Shown here piece by piece: positions 8,857 through 13,306 of a stretch of 14,067 bases of DNA (its first letter is position 1; each line of letters begins with the position of its first letter). The notes beneath the pieces were generated by a model. The model was not told the DNA's origin and ran no database searches. It worked only from the letters and a program-made list of their open reading frames with translations. Both the position numbers and the translations under genes were made by a program. This stretch comes from SIG672 sp045657105. Its GTDB lineage: Bacteria > Bacillota > Clostridia > Oscillospirales > CAG-272. The stretch lies in contig JAZOSN010000058.1 of NCBI GenBank assembly GCA_045657105.1, positions 1-14,067 of the forward strand, written 5' to 3'.

Positions 8857-8887
8857 AAAAATCCGTATCTTCACGATACGGATTTTT
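8857..8887. terminator. Bidirectional intrinsic terminator between ftsH and recR
   Basis: A perfect 13-bp inverted repeat (8857-8869 and 8875-8887, core ATCCGTATC/GATACGGAT) with a 5-nt loop is flanked by an A-run on the left and a T-rich run on the right. It can therefore end transcripts from both sides. It lies 6 bp after the ftsH stop and 3 bp beyond the recR stop, serving two convergent operons. Confidence 0.93.
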
Positions 8888-8890
8888 ATT

Positions 8891-9490
8891 TTATTTAAGT
8901 TCCCTTCTGCCGTCAAGCGCACGAAGGAGCGTGACCGCATCGGTATATTCAAGGTCTGCACCGACAGGAACACCGTAAGCAAGGCGCGAGGTCTTGACTC
9001 CGAGAGGTGAAAGAAGCTTCGTTAAGTACATAGCCGTCGCCTCACCCTCAACCGTCGGGTTGGTCGCAATTATGACTTCGCCGATATTTTCGCTCTGTAT
9101 TCTCGAAAGAAGCGAAGCGATGTTCAGCTGGTCGGGACCGATACCGTTCATCGGAGAAAGAACTCCACCGAGAACGTGGTATTTTCCTCTGTATTCCCTT
9201 ACCTTTTCTATGCTCATAAGAGCTCTGACGTCCTCAACCACACAGATCATCGGACTGCGAGCGCTATCCTCACAGACCGGACAAATATCGGTATCAGTGA
9301 AGTTTCCGCAGATCTTGCAACGCTTGATACGAGTCTTTGCGCCTGCAAGTGCATCTGCAAAAGCGGCAATATCCTCGTCATTCATATCGAGCACGCTGAG
9401 TGCATATCTGGTCGCCGATTTTCTTCCCACGCCGGGAAGGCGCGAAAAGCCTTCAATAAGCTCTTCGAGCGGAGCTATAAATTCCGCCAT
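8891..9490 (-). CDS. recR: Recombination mediator protein RecR
   Basis: This 199-residue protein works with RecO (and RecF) to load RecA on SSB-coated single-stranded DNA at gaps. A helix-hairpin-helix is visible at about 15-30 (RLPGVGRKSATRYA). It is followed by a zinc motif with C58, C61, C70 and C73, and a Toprim domain (about 80-175) with CVVED at 83-87 and YHVLGG at 104-109. Length matches the family (about 198-200). It is the last gene of the minus-strand dnaX-ebfC-recR unit; its ATG is one base away from the ebfC stop, implying translational coupling. Confidence 0.97.
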   Translation of the reverse strand: MAEFIAPLEELIEGFSRLPGVGRKSATRYALSVLDMNDEDIAAFADALAGAKTRIKRCKICGNFTDTDICPVCEDSARSPMICVVEDVRALMSIEKVREYRGKYHVLGGVLSPMNGIGPDQLNIASLLSRIQSENIGEVIIATNPTVEGEATAMYLTKLLSPLGVKTSRLAYGVPVGADLEYTDAVTLLRALDGRRELK

Positions 9491-9491
9491 A

Positions 9492-9839
9492 TCAGAACAT
9501 TCCGGGCATAGACATCGAGCCGGTTATCTTGGACATTTCTTCGTTGTTGGTATCCTCTACCTTCTTGATCGCCTCGTTAACTGCCGCAATAATAATATCG
9601 GAGAGGGTTTCTATATCGTCGGGATCGACTATCTCGGGCGAGATTTCAAGAGCGCTTACCTCTTTTTTGCCGTTTATGGTAAGCTTTACTGCTCCGCCGC
9701 CTGCCTTGATCTCGTACTCGCGAGCGTCAAGCTCCTCTTGAAGCGTTGCCATCTGCTCCTGCATCTTCTGAGCCTGTCTGATCATTCCCTGCATACTGGA
9801 AGGTCCGCCGCCGTATCCCTCGGGTAATCTTGATTTCAT
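9492..9839 (-). CDS. ebfC: YbaB/EbfC family nucleoid-associated protein
   Basis: This 115-residue DNA-binding protein belongs to the family that forms small homodimers coating the nucleoid. A Gly-rich N-terminus leads into a helix with MIRQAQKMQEQMATLQEEL (about 19-37). The strand segment AGGGAVKLTINGKKEVSALEISPEIVDPDD follows at about 46-75, and a C-terminal helix and Met-rich tail end the protein. All are characteristic of the family. A perfect AGGAGG (plus-strand 9848-9853) lies 8 nt before the ATG. The dnaX-ebfC-recR order is conserved in many bacteria and suggests a link to replication or repair, but a molecular role beyond DNA binding is unsettled. Confidence 0.96.
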   Translation of the reverse strand: MKSRLPEGYGGGPSSMQGMIRQAQKMQEQMATLQEELDAREYEIKAGGGAVKLTINGKKEVSALEISPEIVDPDDIETLSDIIIAAVNEAIKKVEDTNNEEMSKITGSMSMPGMF

Positions 9840-9872
9840 TTTAATATCCTCCTAAAACAAATAGTTGTATTT

Positions 9873-11585
9873 TTATAAAAGTCCGTCGAACATCGAAAGC
9901 TGATCGTCCTTCGCTTCGGACACTTCGATTACTATTTTTGAAAACATAAATCCGCGTGAAGCCGAAAAACGCATAATAAAGTCATCGACCTTGGCGTTTT
10001 CGAGCATCATCTTCGAAAAGCTGTCGGACACCTTTATTCTGAGCGTGTTACCGTCAGTATCCGCACTCGCAAGACGAAGGAAGGGGGATATGCTTCTGTC
10101 AATCTTATCGTACTGAGAAACGACCTCTATCCAATCGGTGAATTCGGTCCATTCAAGACCGTCGCCGCTTTGCGCGCTCCTTATCTTTTTTTCCGGTTCG
10201 GGAGCACTTCGGGGTGATTCTTCCATTTCAACCTTTTCGGTCTTCTGAACTTCGGGCTCAGGCTTCTTTTCCTCGGTCTTTTCGGGAGCAGGAGCGACCT
10301 CGACCTTCGGCTCAGGATTTTCTTTTATCTCTGTCTGCACAGGTGCAGGAGAGCTCTTTATTTCCTTTGTTTCACTGAAAACAGGTCTTGGTGCGGGGAA
10401 TACTCCGCCCTCTGTAAAGCGGGCTTCGAGTTCAGAAATCTTTTCTGCAAGTGCCTCGGGAGATGTATCCCAAGTGTTTCCGCTGCACATTCTCATAAGT
10501 GTCATTTCGGCGCAGATACGCTTGTCCGTTCCTCTCGACATCGAAAGAAACGCCTCTTCGAGAAGCTTTATGTGGTATATAAGTGTTTCGCGTCTAACCT
10601 TTTCGGAAATCTCCGCAACGTCCGCAAGCTCGGCGTCCGAAAGATCGAGAATGTCGCGCGAGATCTTACCGTCCTTTGTCGCCATTGTTTTATAAACCGC
10701 AACGTCACGGTAAAACTGCATAATTTCCGAAATAAATGAGGAAATATCGTAGGAATTCGAATAGACGGCAGATATTACGCCGAATATCTCGCCGTAGTTC
10801 CCCGAAAGTATCGCCTTTACGGTCCTGATTATAGACTCTCTTCCGATAATACCGGTAGCCTCAGAGATCTTCTGCTCTGTGATCTTGTCACCCTCGCCGC
10901 TGCAAAGCTCGAGCATGCTGATAGCATCTCGCATACCGCCAAGCGAAAGCTTTGCGATAAGATGAGCCGCGCCCTCGCTTATCTCGATATTTTCCTCGCC
11001 CGAGATTTTAAGGAGTCTGTCACTTATCGTCTGCGCGGGAATTCTTCTGAAATCGAAGCGTTGGCATCTCGAAAGAATGGTCGCGGGGATCTTCTGAATT
11101 TCGGTGGTTGCGAGTATGAAAATTACCTTCTGCGGAGGCTCTTCGAGCGTTTTGAGAAGCGCATTGAAGGCATTTTCGGTGAGCATATGAACCTCGTCTA
11201 TGATATAAACTCTTGTTCCAACCTCAGATGGTGAGAACACGACCTCTTCTCTTATATCTCGGATATAGTCAACACCCGTGTTGCTTGCCGCGTCCATTTC
11301 AAGGACTTCCATCGACATTCCGCCGTCGATACGTTTACAGATCTCGCACTCGTTACAGGGCTCTCCGTTTTTGGAATTCGGACAGTTTACCGCCTTTGCA
11401 AGTATTTTAGCGCAGGTCGTTTTACCCGTTCCGCGCGATCCGCAGAAGAGATACGCGTGGCTCGTCTTGTCGTTTGCAACCTGATATTTAAGTACGCTCG
11501 TTATGTGATCCTGACCGACGACATCGGAAAAGGTAGTCGGTCTCCACTTACGGTAAAGGGCTTGATGTCCGCCTTGTGCTGCCAA
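9873..11585 (-). CDS. dnaX: DNA polymerase III clamp-loader subunit gamma/tau (DnaX)
   Basis: This 570-residue ATPase subunit loads the sliding clamp and, in its tau form, links helicase and polymerase. The N-terminal AAA+ module shows YRKWRPTTFSDVVGQ (11-25), Walker A GSRGTGKT (49-56), a zinc site with C68, C77, C80 and C83, Walker B IIDEVHML (128-135), sensor-1 ILATTEIQKIP (157-167) and the SRC motif (172-174). The collar domain extends to about 370. A Pro/Glu/Lys-rich linker (about 395-470) precedes a C-terminal domain ending in DQLSMFDGLL. The start is TTG: it has a good GGAGG ribosome binding site 8 nt upstream, the conserved N-terminus begins immediately after it, and no ATG is nearby. 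A slippery heptamer sits at codons 465-467 and is treated separately. The gene lies 40 nt after the SRP RNA U-tract, so it may depend partly on read-through. Confidence 0.97.
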   Translation of the reverse strand: MAAQGGHQALYRKWRPTTFSDVVGQDHITSVLKYQVANDKTSHAYLFCGSRGTGKTTCAKILAKAVNCPNSKNGEPCNECEICKRIDGGMSMEVLEMDAASNTGVDYIRDIREEVVFSPSEVGTRVYIIDEVHMLTENAFNALLKTLEEPPQKVIFILATTEIQKIPATILSRCQRFDFRRIPAQTISDRLLKISGEENIEISEGAAHLIAKLSLGGMRDAISMLELCSGEGDKITEQKISEATGIIGRESIIRTVKAILSGNYGEIFGVISAVYSNSYDISSFISEIMQFYRDVAVYKTMATKDGKISRDILDLSDAELADVAEISEKVRRETLIYHIKLLEEAFLSMSRGTDKRICAEMTLMRMCSGNTWDTSPEALAEKISELEARFTEGGVFPAPRPVFSETKEIKSSPAPVQTEIKENPEPKVEVAPAPEKTEEKKPEPEVQKTEKVEMEESPRSAPEPEKKIRSAQSGDGLEWTEFTDWIEVVSQYDKIDRSISPFLRLASADTDGNTLRIKVSDSFSKMMLENAKVDDFIMRFSASRGFMFSKIVIEVSEAKDDQLSMFDGLL

Positions 11586-11593
11586 TTTCTTTT

Positions 11594-11598
11594 CCTCC
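11594..11598 (-). promoter_or_regulatory. Ribosome binding site for the dnaX TTG start
   Basis: GGAGG on the minus strand lies 8 nt before the TTG at 11583-11585. This spacing, together with conserved DnaX sequence beginning within ten codons, supports TTG initiation. Confidence 0.8.
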
Positions 11599-11624
11599 GT
11601 TTCGACGTTTTATAGGTTCAAGTT

Positions 11625-11631
11625 AAAAAAA
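11625..11631 (-). terminator. U-tract following the SRP RNA terminal stem
   Basis: On the minus strand seven consecutive T residues directly follow the 3' arm of the long terminal helix of the SRP RNA. Helix plus U-run would act as an intrinsic terminator, possibly a leaky one since dnaX follows 40 nt later with no clear promoter of its own. Confidence 0.6.
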
Positions 11632-11940
11632 CAGGATACAAAATAAGACCATACACCGCAAAATCGAACAGAAACGAACGTGCGCTTTCCGACGTCTGTG
11701 CTCCAAACAGGCAGACCCGTGGCACACTAAGTGATACTGCTTAATGCTGCTTGGTCTCCCACCTGACATGGTTCACAGCCATTAGTTGCACAGGACCCAT
11801 TCTTCAACACACAGAGCGATCGGTGCTGACCACACCCGTTCTGCCCTCAAAGGCGGAAATAACCCCTGCTATAGCGGATTGCAGGTACAAGGCGCCGCTA
11901 CCTCCCCGGCCGGTATGGTCTTATTTCATATCCCGTATAA
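11631..11940 (-). ncRNA. ffs: Signal recognition particle RNA, large bacterial type with Alu domain
   Basis: On the minus strand this is the roughly 300-nt RNA scaffold of the signal recognition particle, which binds Ffh and targets nascent membrane proteins. The Alu domain is clear at plus positions 11863-11907 (minus-strand GGGGAGGTAGCGG, TACCTGCAATCCGC, TATAGCAGGG). The Ffh-binding apex is at 11746-11767: GTCAGG and AGCAGC strands around a three-base-pair stem closed by a GAGA (GNRA) tetraloop at 11755-11758. A 24-nt 5' arm (11913-11936) pairs with a 3' arm (11631-11654) with only three differences, forming the terminal helix. The location immediately before dnaX is the usual Firmicute position. 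Exact ends are inferred; a longer precursor starting near 11977 is likely. Confidence 0.93.
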
Positions 11941-11983
11941 ACTTGTCACGGCAGCTCGTGCACATCTGCACGGCTACCATATT

Positions 11984-12012
11984 ATTATATCAACATTTTA
12001 TTTAAAAGTCAA
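11984..12012 (-). promoter_or_regulatory. Promoter of the SRP RNA-dnaX-ebfC-recR unit
   Basis: On the minus strand TTGACT (plus 12007-12012) is followed after exactly 17 bp by a perfect TATAAT (plus 11984-11989). Predicted transcription start is near 11977, about 40 nt before the SRP RNA terminal helix. The near-consensus hexamers fit an abundant stable RNA. Confidence 0.85.
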
Positions 12013-12125
12013 TGGTAATATCAGTTTTTTTGCAATATTTTTTTGATATTTGCATTTTTTCAAAGTAAATTTAACTTATGCAAATATTACAAACCCGCAA
12101 CACAAGATTTATACACCTTGACGTA
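12013..12125. other. AT-rich divergent intergenic region with an inverted repeat
   Basis: This stretch separates the leftward SRP RNA promoter from the rightward promoter at 12126. It contains T-tracts and a perfect 10-bp inverted repeat, ATATTTGCAT (12046-12055) and ATGCAAATAT (12078-12087), with a 22-nt spacer. No open reading frame with a ribosome binding site was seen on either strand. It could hold an activator or repressor site or simply act as an UP-element-like region; neither is shown. Confidence 0.4.
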
Positions 12126-12154
12126 TTGACATTTTTTACCGCGTGCGGTATAAT
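12126..12154 (+). promoter_or_regulatory. Full-consensus promoter with an embedded operator-like palindrome
   Basis: A perfect TTGACA (12126-12131) and a perfect TATAAT (12149-12154) are separated by 17 bp. The perfect palindrome TACCGC-GT-GCGGTA (12137-12150) fills most of the spacer and overlaps the first two bases of the -10 box, where a bound repressor would block RNA polymerase. A further GCGGTA half-site is at 12294-12299, 49 bp before the first lipoprotein start. Predicted transcription start is near 12161. Confidence 0.85.
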
Positions 12155-12160
12155 AAAATC

Positions 12161-12264
12161 ACAGGTATAAAGAACACGTTTTCGGCTACACGCCGCTTAA
12201 AATACCATATATAAATAATTTCAAGCACGTAAGCCGAACTCATAGGGGACTTATGTGCTTTTTT
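12161..12264 (+). ncRNA. Candidate small RNA or attenuator leader of unknown class
   Basis: A strong promoter and an intrinsic terminator bracket about 104 nt with no start codon preceded by a ribosome binding site. Visible pairings are GGUAU (12164-12168) with AUACC (12202-12206), enclosing a CGGC-UACAC-GCCG hairpin (12183-12195). Alternatively UUCGGCUAC (12181-12189) can pair with GUAAGCCGAA (12229-12238), nine pairs with one bulged A. That pairing would use the top of the 5' arm of the terminator stem. The two states are mutually exclusive, as in attenuators and riboswitches. I do not recognise a known family. It may be a free-standing sRNA, or a leader controlling the lipoprotein gene 84 nt downstream. 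Confidence 0.5.
12223..12264 (+). terminator. Intrinsic terminator upstream of the lipoprotein genes
   Basis: AAGCACGTAAG (12223-12233) pairs with CTTATGTGCTT (12250-12260), 11 base pairs with one G-U, enclosing a 16-nt loop. A run of six T follows (12259-12264). It faces the lipoprotein genes, so read-through would be needed unless they have another promoter; I saw no convincing one between 12265 and 12333. Confidence 0.85.
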
Positions 12265-12347
12265 GTTAAAAATTTTAGATTTTTTTCAAAAAAGCGGTAA
12301 TGAAATAGAAAAAATGTTGTCTGTATAGGTGAGAGGAGGTAAATATA

Positions 12348-12947
12348 ATGAAAAAACTAATAGTTATTCTTTTAAGCGCGTTTTTGATTTTATCTGCTTT
12401 TACAGGTTGTCAAGAGTCGGAAGAAGGCGCGGATTTTGATAGCAACACACACGATGATACAATATCAATTTGTGATCCGGTACCATATACGGCAGACGAC
12501 ATGGAAACATTTTTAAACGATTTAAAAAACGCACAAACATCAGCGTCCGATAATGAGTATCTTTATATTTCAAACAGTGTTTCAAGCCCCACGGTATCAA
12601 TCAAAATTCCTGTTTTGCAAAACGACAAATACGAACTTTACCAAGTAGAAGTAAACAAGTGGAGTTATTTTTACTACTACGCACCGATAGAAATAAAGGT
12701 CAACGGAGTCTTTGACAAAGGAACCGTTTCGTTTCATACTATTGTGATCAGCATCTCTAAATATCCTATGACTTTCGAAGAGGGGTATCACTCTTCTAGC
12801 CATTCATGGGTTTTTAATGATAACGGAAAGGCAATAAGCGTTTCGTTCCCCAAACACACTGTTTTAGAGAATGCAAATGAGGTAAGCGATTATTTCACTT
12901 TTGAAAACTATGTAATATCCACAAACAATTCAACGGAAACAGAATAA
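12348..12947 (+). CDS. Putative secreted lipoprotein of unknown function (1st of three)
   Basis: This 199-residue protein has a lipoprotein signal: MKK, a hydrophobic core (residues 4-17) and a lipobox AFTGC with the lipidated cysteine at C21. The mature part begins acidic (QESEEGADFD), suggesting release onto the outer face of the cytoplasmic membrane. A predicted amphipathic helix (about 49-61) is followed by a strand-rich stretch (about 82-115) containing KIPVLQ, YELYQVEV and an aromatic run FYYYAP. AGGAGGT (12334-12340) lies 7 nt before the ATG. Codon use (TTA, ATA, AAT, TTT) is distinctly more AT-rich than in the core genes upstream, suggesting different ancestry or weak expression. The family is not recognised. 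The layout of a helix, then a P-x-L segment, then an aromatic strand recurs in the third lipoprotein, so the two may be distantly related. Confidence 0.85.
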   Translation: MKKLIVILLSAFLILSAFTGCQESEEGADFDSNTHDDTISICDPVPYTADDMETFLNDLKNAQTSASDNEYLYISNSVSSPTVSIKIPVLQNDKYELYQVEVNKWSYFYYYAPIEIKVNGVFDKGTVSFHTIVISISKYPMTFEEGYHSSSHSWVFNDNGKAISVSFPKHTVLENANEVSDYFTFENYVISTNNSTETE

Positions 12948-13059
12948 ACTTACCCCAGCCGTGGCGGCTAACAAAGCTTGTAGCGCGACAAACGGAGGTA
13001 TTTCGCTAAGCGAAGTAACAATCTGCGGAAACGAATCTTATAAATTAGTCTTACAGTAA
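12948..13059 (+). other. Inter-gene block with short inverted repeats, possible gene remnant
   Basis: This 112-bp spacer is visibly less AT-rich than the genes around it. It holds two hairpins, AGCCG-TGG-CGGCT (12957-12969) and TTCGCT-A-AGCGAA (13002-13014); neither has a T-tract. One frame stays open from 12916 to a TAA at 13057-13059 but has no ATG with a ribosome binding site, only a bare GTG at 12961. It could be a decayed reading frame or a structured processing site. No function can be assigned. Confidence 0.3.
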
Positions 13060-13071
13060 AGGAGGATGTTG

Positions 13072-13294
13072 ATGGTGAAAAAATACACCTCTTTAACATT
13101 AGTAATTATGATACTGATATCTGTATTTACAGGTTGTAATTTAAAAAAATGAACGTAATAACGACGGATATAAAACCGCAATACTTGGTTACTCCGATGC
13201 AGTTGGGTTAAGTGGACTATCTGATCCATTTTGCAGCTCTTGCGAGGAACTAATGCGTAGCTACACATCTAATATAGTTATTTTGGGTAATTAA
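13072..13294 (+). pseudogene. Frameshifted small lipoprotein gene (2nd of three)
   Basis: The frame starts well: AAAGGAGG (13058-13065) lies 6 nt before ATG 13072, and the product has a lipoprotein signal with lipobox VFTGC and C22. It stops after 26 codons at TGA 13150, right after an A7 tract (13143-13149). If one A is skipped the frame stays open to TAA 13292-13294, giving about 73 residues. The extra part contains NNDGYKTAILGYSDAVG and a CSSC pair, and ends 12 nt before the next gene. This looks like a one-base insertion in a homopolymer: a recent inactivation, a sequencing error, or slippage-corrected expression. ATG 13066 is also in frame but abuts the ribosome binding site. Even restored it is much shorter than its neighbours. 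Function unknown. Confidence 0.6.
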
Positions 13295-13306
13295 GGGGGA
13301 CTTTAT

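Noticed and set aside
8994..9827. Plus-strand open frame spanning recR and ebfC
   Set aside because: It crosses two conserved minus-strand genes with recognisable motifs and has no ribosome binding site of its own.
11603..11608. TATAAA on the minus strand as a separate dnaX promoter
   Set aside because: No -35 hexamer at an acceptable distance: TTGTAT lies 21 bp upstream and overlaps the SRP RNA terminal stem.
11751..12046. Plus-strand open frames in the SRP RNA region
   Set aside because: The region is explained by the minus-strand SRP RNA; no ribosome binding site precedes these frames.
12253..12300. 15-codon mini-ORF (MCFFVKNF...) as a leader peptide
   Set aside because: It starts inside the terminator stem and GGGG is only 4 nt before the ATG; such a transcript would mostly have ended already.
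12957..13020. Integron attC-like site suggested by GGCTAAC and paired arms
   Set aside because: The RYYYAAC/GTTRRRY core boxes are not matched, and there is no integrase or cassette array in the window.
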